Origin: Halovivax gelatinilyticus
GTDB lineage: Archaea > Halobacteriota > Halobacteria > Halobacteriales > Natrialbaceae
Assembly (NCBI RefSeq): GCF_024300625.1
Contig: NZ_CP101322.1
Coordinates: 1,687,992-1,751,991 of the forward strand
Direction of reading: 5' to 3'
Length of the DNA stretch: 64,000 nucleotides
The notes under the pieces are model-generated. The model was not told the DNA's origin, did no database searches, and saw only the letters and a program-made list of their open reading frames with translations. Within the stretch, counting starts at the first letter, position 1. The number at the start of each line of letters is the position of its first letter. Below are positions 18,361 to 26,148 of the stretch, in pieces. A program made the position numbers and the translations under genes.

Positions 18361-19665
18361 ATGGACTCTACTACCAGAAACCCTGACGAGATAGACGACA
18401 GACTCGACCGACTCGAATCACTCATTGAAACACAACAAGAGACGATCGAGGAACTGACAACCCGTAACGAGGCCCAGCAGGAGACGATCGAGCAACTCGA
18501 AGCGATAACGGACGAGCGACCGACTGGGGGTAAACTTAGCGAACTCCCGGCAGTTAGCAGGCGGTCGGCACTGGCAGGGCTCGCCGGTCTGGCCGGTCTG
18601 GGGGCGATGTCTTCGTCGACGAGTGCGACAACCCCACAGGGACAGGTCGGCACCGAAGACCACCCGCTCAACGCGTTGCACACGGTCGACCTCGAGGCGA
18701 CCGAAATCGCCGCGGAGAACGACGGTGACGACGATGAGACGACCGCGATACAGGGTCACGCGAGCGCGTTGGACGTCGAGGCGGCTACGAAAGGCGTCGC
18801 GGGAATCGCGGATGCGGACGCCGACAACGCCCCAGTAGAGGAGATCGTTCCTGCCGGCGTCGAAGGAACGGCGACGGGCGATGGAGCCACGCACGGCGTC
18901 AGGGGCGTCTCGGAGTCGATTAACGGCCGCGGTATTGCGGGATTCGCGACCTCGGACGACTACGACCATTCGACGTTCACGGGGTCGGGGATCGGTGTGG
19001 TGGGCGTCACCGATCGTAGCGGCGATGACGACGGTATCTCCGACTCCGGCGGCGTCTTCGGGATGGCAACAGCCGAAAGCGGAACTGCCTACGGCGTTAT
19101 CGGGCGAACCGAGTCCCCGGACGGATGGGGTGTTCGCGGGATGGACATGTCCGGGGACGGGCACGGGGTATACTCGTACGGTGACAGCAAAACGGATGGC
19201 GATCACGAAACCACCGGAGATACCGTTCTCGGCGGCGAACTATCCTTTTCTGACGACACTCCACAACGGACCGCCGGTCCGATCGCGAAGGGATCGATCA
19301 ACTCCGATGGATCGATCGAGAACGCAGTCAACGTTAGCGATGCCGAGTGGAACGAAGGCGAGGAGCGATATCGAATCACGCTGACCGATGAGAATTATTT
19401 CTATGACGATTATGTTACCACAATAACTCCGACGACGTCGGCATTGTGGCGGGTAACGAGTAATTCCAACCAAATCATCGTCGAGTTCGAGGACACCGAC
19501 GGAGATCCTCTCCAAAGAGATTTCCAGTTCGTGACGTTCGATCTCCCGAGTGGAACGGAGACGACCGCAGCCGACGCCAGAACCGGTGAGAGTACTGACG
19601 ATACCGAGGCTGACGACGAGCGGGCGTCGTCGAGCGCGGGCTCAACACCCGATTCCCATGAGTGA
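18361..19665 (+). CDS. Coiled-coil/Tat-like repeat surface protein, cassette 1 'adhesin'
   Basis: A 434-aa protein. Residues ~9-50 form a charged coiled coil with repeated QQETIE heptads. A twin-arginine-type segment follows unusually late (SRRSALAGLAGLAGLGAM, about 66-83). The exported part carries loose ~20-30-residue repeats of the GVxG...GxGV type (GVRGVSESINGRGIAGFAT, YGVIGRTESPDGWGVRG), as seen in fibre-like bacterial proteins. A C-terminal beta domain (about 305-400) follows, then an acidic Ser/Thr tail. The last 8 bases overlap the next gene (ATGAGTGA), so the pair is translationally coupled. It is paralogous to 23209-24693 in layout and in the N-terminal region. Function is unknown; a trimeric fibre or adhesin is my inference from repeats plus coiled coil. 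Confidence 0.8.
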   Translation: MDSTTRNPDEIDDRLDRLESLIETQQETIEELTTRNEAQQETIEQLEAITDERPTGGKLSELPAVSRRSALAGLAGLAGLGAMSSSTSATTPQGQVGTEDHPLNALHTVDLEATEIAAENDGDDDETTAIQGHASALDVEAATKGVAGIADADADNAPVEEIVPAGVEGTATGDGATHGVRGVSESINGRGIAGFATSDDYDHSTFTGSGIGVVGVTDRSGDDDGISDSGGVFGMATAESGTAYGVIGRTESPDGWGVRGMDMSGDGHGVYSYGDSKTDGDHETTGDTVLGGELSFSDDTPQRTAGPIAKGSINSDGSIENAVNVSDAEWNEGEERYRITLTDENYFYDDYVTTITPTTSALWRVTSNSNQIIVEFEDTDGDPLQRDFQFVTFDLPSGTETTAADARTGESTDDTEADDERASSSAGSTPDSHE

Positions 19666-21091
19666 TCGACGGTTCAGCGGGACTCAACACGCTGGGGCCA
19701 TCCTCGCCGTCGTGATCGTTCTCGGTCTCACCGTCGCCGTCCCGGGAACGGTAACGGCCGACTCGAGTGCCGTCGACCTCGAGTGTACCGAAGGCGACGG
19801 CGGCGGTCCCGTCTACCTGGCCAATTCGGGCCTCGCGGTCGTCGACAACGACTCCGCACCGGACGAAGCCTATCCGTCGTTCCCTGACAACGAGACCATC
19901 CACCTGGATGACGACGATTATCCGAACGTCACGTTCAGCGCGGGCGGCGACGCCGAACTCCGACTGGAGAACCGGACGACCGAGCGGATCTGTCTCGCCG
20001 CGGTGGACGCGACGGAGTACGAGATTCTAATCGATCCGGCCAACCTGTCCGCCGTCACGGTCAACGGGTCGGTCGACGGACTCGCGTTCGGCGACCTCGA
20101 CTTCGACGTCGACGACGAACCCGAGGTGGTTTACAACGCGAGCGATGCGATCTCGCTCACCATCCACGACACCGGCCTCGAGGAGGGCGATTCGATCGCG
20201 ATCGAGAGCCTCGATTCGGACGCCGTCGACGCGGAGGTCGACGCCGATTCGAACGGCTCCCTCCTGCTGGATCTCCCGGCCGGCGAGCACCGCCTGTCGC
20301 TGTCGACGGCGTCTTCCGGTGGCGGTCTCCCGGGTCTGCCGCCACCGCCGCCGGACGAGGAACCGGCCGCGTTCGAGATTTCCGACGTCGAGATCGACCC
20401 CGCGTCGGTCGATCCGGGCGACTCGGTGACGGTGAGCGCCACGGTGACGAACGTCGGCGAGGAGACGGGCGGGCACGCGGTCGAACTCGCGGTCGACGGC
20501 GACGTGGTGGCCGAAGAGTCGGTGCACCTCGCCGGTGGCGGCTCCGAGCGGGTCACGTTCACGGTCGTGCTCGACGAGCCGGGGGCGAAATCGCTCTCGC
20601 TCGACGGCGAGTCGATCGGCAGCGTCGCGGTCGCCGATCCGGACGACTCCACCGGCGAGTCGGACGACGACGGCGGAACCGAAGCGCCCGACTCGGACGA
20701 CGCGGACGAGCCGCTCGACCCCGAGACCGACTCGGAGGGTGACGACGGGTCGTCGTGGTTCCCGATCGCGCTCGCCGCCGGCGTCCTGATCGCCGTCGGT
20801 CTCGGCGGCGCCTACCACCTCGGCTACCTCGGCGGCTCGGACGCGACGCGCGGTGGGCCGGCCCCGTCGGCCGACCGGTCGGCTGCGGATGACGGACCAG
20901 AAGACGACCGGCCCGACGATACCCGAGATTCCGACGAACGGACGGCCGAGTCGACCGACGATCGCTCGCCGACGGAGGCGGTCGGGGAGACCGACGGCGA
21001 AACCGGCGACCCAGCCGAGACCGACGGAGACGTTGCCGGCGACGATCTGGATGCCGACGACGCCGTCGAGCCGCCGGATCGATCCGACTAG
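19658..21091 (+). CDS. Membrane-anchored partner protein, cassette 1
   Basis: A 477-aa protein starting at the ATG that overlaps the upstream stop; the longer frame from 19550 would lie inside the adhesin gene. A signal peptide (AGAILAVVIVLGLTVAVPGTVTA) precedes a ~170-residue conserved domain beginning LECTEGDGGGPVYL with FPDNET, which I do not recognise. Then come the linker STASSGGGLPGLPPPPPD, a CARDB-like sandwich (about 240-325), an Asp/Glu-rich stretch, a membrane helix (WFPIALAAGVLIAVGLGGA) and a long acidic cytoplasmic tail (~95 residues). The tail is absent from the cassette 2 homologue. Strict pairing with the repeat protein suggests it anchors or displays that protein. Confidence 0.85.
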   Translation: MSDRRFSGTQHAGAILAVVIVLGLTVAVPGTVTADSSAVDLECTEGDGGGPVYLANSGLAVVDNDSAPDEAYPSFPDNETIHLDDDDYPNVTFSAGGDAELRLENRTTERICLAAVDATEYEILIDPANLSAVTVNGSVDGLAFGDLDFDVDDEPEVVYNASDAISLTIHDTGLEEGDSIAIESLDSDAVDAEVDADSNGSLLLDLPAGEHRLSLSTASSGGGLPGLPPPPPDEEPAAFEISDVEIDPASVDPGDSVTVSATVTNVGEETGGHAVELAVDGDVVAEESVHLAGGGSERVTFTVVLDEPGAKSLSLDGESIGSVAVADPDDSTGESDDDGGTEAPDSDDADEPLDPETDSEGDDGSSWFPIALAAGVLIAVGLGGAYHLGYLGGSDATRGGPAPSADRSAADDGPEDDRPDDTRDSDERTAESTDDRSPTEAVGETDGETGDPAETDGDVAGDDLDADDAVEPPDRSD

Positions 21092-21167
21092 GCGGGGTCC
21101 GGCGACTACTTCGTCGCGCTTCGTTCGAATCAGCAAACGTATAAGAGGTGATTCCGTGCTCTCGGCC

Positions 21168-21935
21168 ATGCAGCTAGACTGGACCGGGATCGACCACGTC
21201 ACGAAGGTCGATCCGGAAAAACCCATGCCGGCCGATCCGTCGTCGCTGCTTTCGGCGACCGACCTGGTCATGGTCGGCGGCTCGGACGGCGTCACCGAGG
21301 CGAACACCCTCGAGGCGATCGAGGCGGTTCGCGAGGCGGCCCCCGACGTCCCGATCTTTCAGGAACCGTACGACGCCGCCCAGGTCACGAAGGACACGAT
21401 CGACGCGGTCGACGTGCTCTCGGTGCCGGCCGTCTACAACGGCGACATGGACCACTTCGTCGGCAAGCACCTCTCGATGTTCGCCAAACTAGCGAGCAAA
21501 CCGTCGTCGGTCCTCGGGACGAGTCTCCCGGTCGTGGGTAGCGTCATCGAGTCGAAAGGAGAAGAGATCGCCGCCGAGCTCACTGAGAAGATCGTCGGCG
21601 AGGGCTACGTCATCCAGCACGTCGACTCGGCGGCGGCACAGACCGCCGGCGTCAGGGAACCGTTTTCGACCGACGAAGTGGCCGGCGCCGCGCTCGCGAC
21701 CGAGACGTTCTACGACTTTCCGATCTTCTACGTCGAGTACTCAGGCACCTACGGCGGCCCCGAGGACGTCGAGGCCGCGGCAAACCAGCTAGAAGAGACG
21801 GTTCTGCTCTACGGCGGCGGGATCGACTCGCAGGAAAAGGCCGAGGAAATCCTAGACGCCGGGGCCGACGCAATCGTCGTCGGCGACTGCTTCCACGACG
21901 ATCCGGCGAAGTTCGAATCGACGATCCCGCGGTAG
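21168..21935 (+). CDS. Geranylgeranylglyceryl phosphate synthase (PcrB-type)
   Basis: A 255-aa TIM-barrel enzyme that joins geranylgeranyl diphosphate to sn-glycerol-1-phosphate, the first ether-bond step of archaeal membrane lipid synthesis. Family marks are the early VMVGGSDGVTEAN segment, VPAVYNGDMDHFVGKH, the YVEYSGTYGG loop and the C-terminal phosphate-binding YGGGIDSQEKAEEI followed by VVGDCFHDDP. The ATG at 21168 gives the family's usual length; the frame runs open further upstream only as a shadow of the preceding gene. A TATA-like ACGTATAAGAG lies about 25 bp upstream. It is a housekeeping gene lying between the two surface cassettes and is unlikely to be functionally tied to them. 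Confidence 0.93.
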   Translation: MQLDWTGIDHVTKVDPEKPMPADPSSLLSATDLVMVGGSDGVTEANTLEAIEAVREAAPDVPIFQEPYDAAQVTKDTIDAVDVLSVPAVYNGDMDHFVGKHLSMFAKLASKPSSVLGTSLPVVGSVIESKGEEIAAELTEKIVGEGYVIQHVDSAAAQTAGVREPFSTDEVAGAALATETFYDFPIFYVEYSGTYGGPEDVEAAANQLEETVLLYGGGIDSQEKAEEILDAGADAIVVGDCFHDDPAKFESTIPR

Positions 21936-22075
21936 GCGACGGTTCGGTTCGGTGGTTTCTGCCGTCACTCGGTCAGCTTTCCGGTTCGACGTCGGTGCCG
22001 TCGGTCGTCGGTCGGTCGATTCGAGGGGATCGCCCGCGACGAAACACGTTTCGCCCGTCACGACGACCGTTCGGT

Positions 22076-22693
22076 ATGGGCGAATTCGACGTCGAAATCG
22101 TACTGTTCGACGGATTCGACGAACTGGACGCGGTCGGTCCGTACGAGGTGTTCGACACGGCGCGCGCGTTCGGCGCCGACCTTTCGGTTTCGCTGGTCAC
22201 GCTCGCCGAGCGCGAACGGGTGACCGCCAGTCACGGCCTCCGGGTCGAACCGGACGGGACGCTCGCCGAGCCAGCGGAATCGTCGACGTTGCCCGACCTG
22301 CTGGTCGTCCCCGGTGGCGGGTGGACGACGGCCGACGGGGGCGTTCGCCGAGTCGTCGACGACGGCGCACTTCCGGACGCCGTCGAGGGCCATTACGCAG
22401 CCGGGACGACCGTCGCCTCCGTCTGTACCGGCGCGATGATCCTGGCCGAGGCCGGGTTACTCGACGGTCGGCCGGCGACCACCCACCGCGTCGCCCTCGA
22501 CGATCTCGCGGACGCGGGTGCGACGGTCCGCGAGTCGCGGGCCGTCGACGACGGCGACGTGCTGACGGCCGGAGGCGTCACCGCCGGGATCGACCTCGCG
22601 CTGTGGATCGTCGAACGGGAGTTCGACGTCGAAATCGCAGACGCCGTCGCGACGGAACTCGAACACGAACGCCGGGGAGAGATCGCCCGCTGA
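22076..22693 (+). CDS. DJ-1/PfpI family protein
   Basis: A 205-aa cytoplasmic protein of the class I glutamine amidotransferase-like fold. The nucleophile elbow is SVCTGAMILAEAG with Cys117, and an early acidic residue lies in GFDELDAVGPYEVF, as in the isonitrile-hydratase and AraC-N-terminal-like branch of DJ-1/PfpI. LVVPGGGW supplies the oxyanion loop. The ATG at 22076 is chosen because the family motif (FDVEIVLFDGF) starts right after it; the frame upstream is Arg-rich and not conserved-looking. The substrate cannot be predicted; members include chaperone/deglycase-like proteins and isonitrile hydratases. Confidence 0.9.
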   Translation: MGEFDVEIVLFDGFDELDAVGPYEVFDTARAFGADLSVSLVTLAERERVTASHGLRVEPDGTLAEPAESSTLPDLLVVPGGGWTTADGGVRRVVDDGALPDAVEGHYAAGTTVASVCTGAMILAEAGLLDGRPATTHRVALDDLADAGATVRESRAVDDGDVLTAGGVTAGIDLALWIVEREFDVEIADAVATELEHERRGEIAR

Positions 22694-23208
22694 AGGCGTT
22701 ACTGTCCGACCGATCGCGTATCGACGCTCTAAATCCGCACGTTCTACGCTTCCGGCCGCTGATCGGAGTACGTACGGCTGCGTGACGGTCGGGATCGGAG
22801 ATGACGGTCGGCTCCGAATACGATGTTCGTTTCACGTCGCGAAACACTGTTTCGTCCCGTAATATGAGGTGGATATCGTCGAAATCGAGGCGCGTAATCG
22901 GGCCAGGGAGGTTCTGAGGGCACACTGCCTTCCGAACCGGTACACTGGCACGTGGACGATACCAATGACTGACACCACACTTTTACGAAAACGATTCAGC
23001 GAAGATCGGTCGAAAACTGTCTCTGCTGTAAAGTCCGACGACACGCAAGCGCTTTCTCGGCAACGCTGCCAAGAGTGGGTGTCGAACCGTTGGGGGACGG
23101 TCAACGGCGCTGTCGAAGCCCGTGTCGAATCCGACCGTGGGGACGAGAACGGACCGATCCGAACGCGCGACGCGCGAGCGCTGGCACCATCGCTGGGGGT
23201 GCTGGCCG
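22694..23208. other. Long leader/intergenic region before cassette 2
   Basis: A 515-bp gap. It contains the conserved 37-bp motif (22833-22869). It also holds an 83-codon frame from the ATG at 22965 (ATGACTGACACC) whose TGA (23214-23216) lies inside the start of the next gene. Its product (MTDTTLLRKRF...) is Arg-rich and not clearly coding. No RNA gene was recognised. Confidence 0.4.
22833..22869 (+). promoter_or_regulatory. Second copy of the 37-bp surface-locus motif
   Basis: About 30 of 37 positions match 5323-5359 without gaps (GCGAAACA...TGT...CG...CCCGTAA...ATGAGG). Here the element is ~340 bp before the cassette 2 adhesin start, which implies either a long leader or another transcript beginning here. 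Confidence 0.5.
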
Positions 23209-24693
23209 ATGACTGAGGATTCGTCCATCGAAGCCCGCATCGAGCAGCTCGAGTCGATTATTCGAGACCAGCAGGAGACGATCGAACGGGTAGCTGACGA
23301 GGTCGATCGCGCTCGCACCGAACCGTCGGCGCGCCGAACGATCGGTCGTCGCCGGGCGCTCCAGGCGGCCGGCTTGGCCGGACTCGTCGGCCTCGGTGCG
23401 ACGTCGGTGTCGGCGAGTGAAGCCGATCCATCGGGGGAAATTGGGACCGAGACGCGGCCGCTGGAATCTGTGTACACCCAGCGGTTACAGACCGTTCCAG
23501 ACGGTGAGACTCCGTTCGACCTGTTCGCCGGTGGTGACCGAATCGCTCGATTCGGGCCGAACGGTTCCGAGTCTCCGAACCTGTTGTTCGGCGAGGAGAC
23601 CAACGAGTACGCCGTGGATGGGCAAGGACAGACGATCAGCGGCGGGCGAAACAACGTCACGGACGGGAACAATTCGGTGGTCGGCGGGGGTTCCGGCAAC
23701 GAGGCACTGATGCACAGCGCGACGGTCTCGGGTGGACAAGAGAACGTTGCAGAGTCGACGTTCGCAACCGTCGCGGGCGGAAATAGCAACCACGCCACGA
23801 ATTCCGGCGCGACGGTCGGAGGCGGCAGTTCGAACGAGGTCACTGGTGATCGGGCGGTGATCGGTGGCGGCTCCAATAACAGTGCAAACGGGACCGAGTC
23901 TGCGATCGGGGGTGGTTCCGATAACAGTGCAAACGGGACCGAGTCTGCGATCGGGGGCGGTTCCGATAACAGTGCCAACTCAATCGGCTCGACGATCGGC
24001 GGCGGGGGCCAAAACTCCACGAGCGGCAACTACTCCACGGTCGGCGGTGGCCAGGAAAACGAAATTGATGGTACCGAGGCGACGATTGCTGGGGGAAGTT
24101 CGAACACCGTCGGCGCACCGTGGGCAACGGTGGGTGGCGGCGATCAGAACGAGGTGACCGGGGAACGGGCGACCGTTTCCGGAGGCGACTACAACGTTGC
24201 GTCGGCTTTTTGGGCGACGATTCCGGGCGGGTCCCACGCCAAAGCCAATTCGTCCGGTCAGTTCGCGTATGCGAACGGCGACTTCTCCGAACCCGGTGAT
24301 GCGCAGGCCTCGATGTACGTCCTTCGGAACGAGACGGACGATCGCGAACAGACCGTCGGGTTGTTTCTCGACCGATTCGATGAACAGATCGTCGTTCCGG
24401 CCGACCGATCCATCGCGTTCACCGCACAGGTCCTCGGTCGAACGTCTAATCACGATGCGTCGTCCTGGTGTGTCAACGGCGTCGTGACCAACGATGGGTC
24501 GTCGTCGACGCTCAGTACCGAGACCGTCAGCGAATTCGACGACGAGGACCTGGGAAGCGTCGACGTCGGCTTCGACGATGGCGAGGATTGTCTCGAGTTT
24601 TCGGTCACGTCGAGCGATGGCAACTTCCGGACCACCCAATGGGTGGCGACGATCAGAACGACCGAGACGGAGTTCGCGAACGGAGGTTCATGA
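23209..24693 (+). CDS. Coiled-coil/Tat-like protein with YadA-head-like 15-residue repeats, cassette 2
   Basis: A 494-aa protein. Residues ~5-38 are a coiled coil (EQLESIIRDQQETIERV), closely like cassette 1. A twin-arginine segment (IGRRRALQAAGLAGLVGLGA) sits at about 46-64. From ~143 to ~353 there are about 13 repeats of 15 residues with the consensus GGGSxNxAxGxxATV, the pattern of YadA/Hia head beta-rolls and related phage-fibre proteins. The C-terminal ~140 residues (from QASMYVLRNETDDREQTVGLFLD) form a probable beta domain like that capping fibre proteins. The ATG at 23209 is preceded by GGGGGTG. The stop is followed one base later by the GTG of the partner gene. By family knowledge such repeats trimerise; an extracellular trimeric fibre is therefore the leading guess. 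Confidence 0.82.
   Translation: MTEDSSIEARIEQLESIIRDQQETIERVADEVDRARTEPSARRTIGRRRALQAAGLAGLVGLGATSVSASEADPSGEIGTETRPLESVYTQRLQTVPDGETPFDLFAGGDRIARFGPNGSESPNLLFGEETNEYAVDGQGQTISGGRNNVTDGNNSVVGGGSGNEALMHSATVSGGQENVAESTFATVAGGNSNHATNSGATVGGGSSNEVTGDRAVIGGGSNNSANGTESAIGGGSDNSANGTESAIGGGSDNSANSIGSTIGGGGQNSTSGNYSTVGGGQENEIDGTEATIAGGSSNTVGAPWATVGGGDQNEVTGERATVSGGDYNVASAFWATIPGGSHAKANSSGQFAYANGDFSEPGDAQASMYVLRNETDDREQTVGLFLDRFDEQIVVPADRSIAFTAQVLGRTSNHDASSWCVNGVVTNDGSSSTLSTETVSEFDDEDLGSVDVGFDDGEDCLEFSVTSSDGNFRTTQWVATIRTTETEFANGGS
23869..24003 (+). repeat. 45-bp tandem repeats coding the beta-roll turns
   Basis: Units start at 23869, 23914 and 23959. The first two are almost identical (GGTTCCGATAACAGTG, then CAAACGGGACCGAGTC), and the third diverges after 24 bases. 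They encode GGGSxNSANGTESAI. The near identity of codons shows recent slippage or unequal exchange, so copy number may vary between strains. Confidence 0.85.
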
Positions 24694-24694
24694 C

Positions 24695-25924
24695 GTGGCA
24701 TCGAACTCGACGGAAGGGGGCCGAGACACACGGGACACGACGCGGTCGGGTCGGGTGTTCGTGGGCCTGCTCGTTAGCGTACTCGCGGTCAGTCTACTGG
24801 CCGTCGGCATCGCCGGTCCGGCGCTCGCGGCCGATTCGTCCATCGAGTGCGCCGCTGGATCCGGCGGCGGGCCGGTCTACGTGACCGATAGCGGTCTCGA
24901 GGTCGCCGACAACACGACCGCGGCCGACGAAGCGTATCCCGCGTTCCCGAACGACGAGACCGTCGCGCTCGAGGACGCGAACGTCTCGTTCGCGGCGGCT
25001 GGTCTGGCCGAGCTTCGCCTCGAAGCGAGATCGGTCGGTCTCACCTGCGTCGCGGGGGTCAACGCCTCGGCGAACGACGTCCTGATCGACCCCGCGGAGG
25101 GGCCGGAGCTGACGATCAACGGCTCGCTCGAGGCGCTCTCGTTCGGGCCTCTGGATTTCGAGTCCGACGACGCTGACCTCACCTACGACGCGAACGACTC
25201 CGTTACGCTCACCCTCGGCGACACCGGACTCGACGAGGGTGAAACGGTCGATGTCGAGAGCCTCGATTCGGACGCCGTCGACGCGGAGGTCGACGCCGGT
25301 TCGAACGGTACGCTCTCGGTGGAGCTCCCGGCCGGTATTCACCGGCTGTCGCTGTCGACGGCGTCTTCCGGCGGCGGCCTCCCGGGTCTCCCGCCACCAC
25401 CGCCGGACGACGGTGAACCGGCCGCGTTCGAATACGCAGAAGCCGCCGTCGAGCCGACCGAGATCGACGTTGGCGAGGAGATCACGGCGTCGACGACGGT
25501 GACGAACGTCGGCGACGAGACGGGCTCTCACGTGGTGAAACTGCTCGTCGACGGCGATGTGGTCGCCGAAGAGAGCGTCTCCCTCGCCGGCGGCAGTTCC
25601 GAGACGGTCACGCTCACGACGGTGCTCGACGCCGCTGGAACGGTCGCGATTTCGCTCGGCGACGAATCGGCCGGGAGCGTGACCGTCACCGACGAGGAAC
25701 CCGGCTCGGACGACGATTCCGGCTCGCCCGATCCGGGGTCGGACGATGCTGGCTCCGACGCCGGTACCGACGACGGCGAACCGACGCCCGATCCCGAGTC
25801 CGACGGCGACGAAGATAGCGGGACGCCCTGGCTCCTGATTACGTTCGGCCTTCTCGCACTCGTGACCGCGGGCGTCGGCGTGGCGTACTCGCAGGGCTAC
25901 CTGGACCCGTACCTACCGGGTTGA
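24695..25924 (+). CDS. Membrane-anchored partner protein, cassette 2
   Basis: A 409-aa homologue of 19658-21091. I use the GTG at 24695 because GGAGGT ends 7 bases before it and the frame further upstream is only a shadow of the adhesin gene. Layout: signal helix (VFVGLLVSVLAVSLLAVGIAGPALA), conserved domain beginning IECAAGSGGGPVYV with FPNDET, linker STASSGGGLPGLPPPPPDD (nearly identical to copy 1), CARDB-like sandwich, Asp/Ser-rich stretch, one membrane helix (WLLITFGLLALVTAGVGVAYS) and a very short tail ending PYLPG. The long cytoplasmic tail of copy 1 is missing. Role inferred: partner or anchor for the adjacent repeat protein. Confidence 0.85.
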   Translation: MASNSTEGGRDTRDTTRSGRVFVGLLVSVLAVSLLAVGIAGPALAADSSIECAAGSGGGPVYVTDSGLEVADNTTAADEAYPAFPNDETVALEDANVSFAAAGLAELRLEARSVGLTCVAGVNASANDVLIDPAEGPELTINGSLEALSFGPLDFESDDADLTYDANDSVTLTLGDTGLDEGETVDVESLDSDAVDAEVDAGSNGTLSVELPAGIHRLSLSTASSGGGLPGLPPPPPDDGEPAAFEYAEAAVEPTEIDVGEEITASTTVTNVGDETGSHVVKLLVDGDVVAEESVSLAGGSSETVTLTTVLDAAGTVAISLGDESAGSVTVTDEEPGSDDDSGSPDPGSDDAGSDAGTDDGEPTPDPESDGDEDSGTPWLLITFGLLALVTAGVGVAYSQGYLDPYLPG

Positions 25925-26084
25925 ACGGCCCATCGAGCCCGTCGCACCGGACGATCGCACGACGTCAGTAAATTGATCGAATACGGGGCGTCGTTATTCG
26001 TATACCGTTTGCACAGCGACACCGCCCCGTTATCGAGACTGCAAACCCGAAAATCGCCGGGGAAGACGGTTGAGGACCGTCTCT

Positions 26085-26117
26085 CTCAGGCCGTGAGCTG
26101 GAGTCTCAGTCCGTGAG
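26085..26117. promoter_or_regulatory. Tandem palindromic operator-like sites
   Basis: CTCAGGCCGTGAG (26085-26097) and CTCAGTCCGTGAG (26105-26117) repeat exactly 20 bp apart, about two helical turns. Each is a partial palindrome (CTCA...TGAG). They end 31 bp before the ATG at 26149, a good place for a repressor or activator site. Confidence 0.45.
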
Positions 26118-26148
26118 ATGATGCCCGTTGCGTCGAAACGACGTTCAA

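Noticed and set aside
20027-21307. Minus-strand frame opposite the cassette 1 partner gene.
   Set aside because: Arg/Val-rich shadow of an acidic coding gene; no ribosome site or family.
23869-24003. Regular repeats considered as a CRISPR array.
   Set aside because: Units are contiguous without unique spacers and lie within a coding frame.
22983-24029. Minus-strand frame with Pro/Leu/Ser repeats (LLSEPPPIADS).
   Set aside because: It is the complement of the 45-bp repeats of the cassette 2 adhesin, hence the repeat look.
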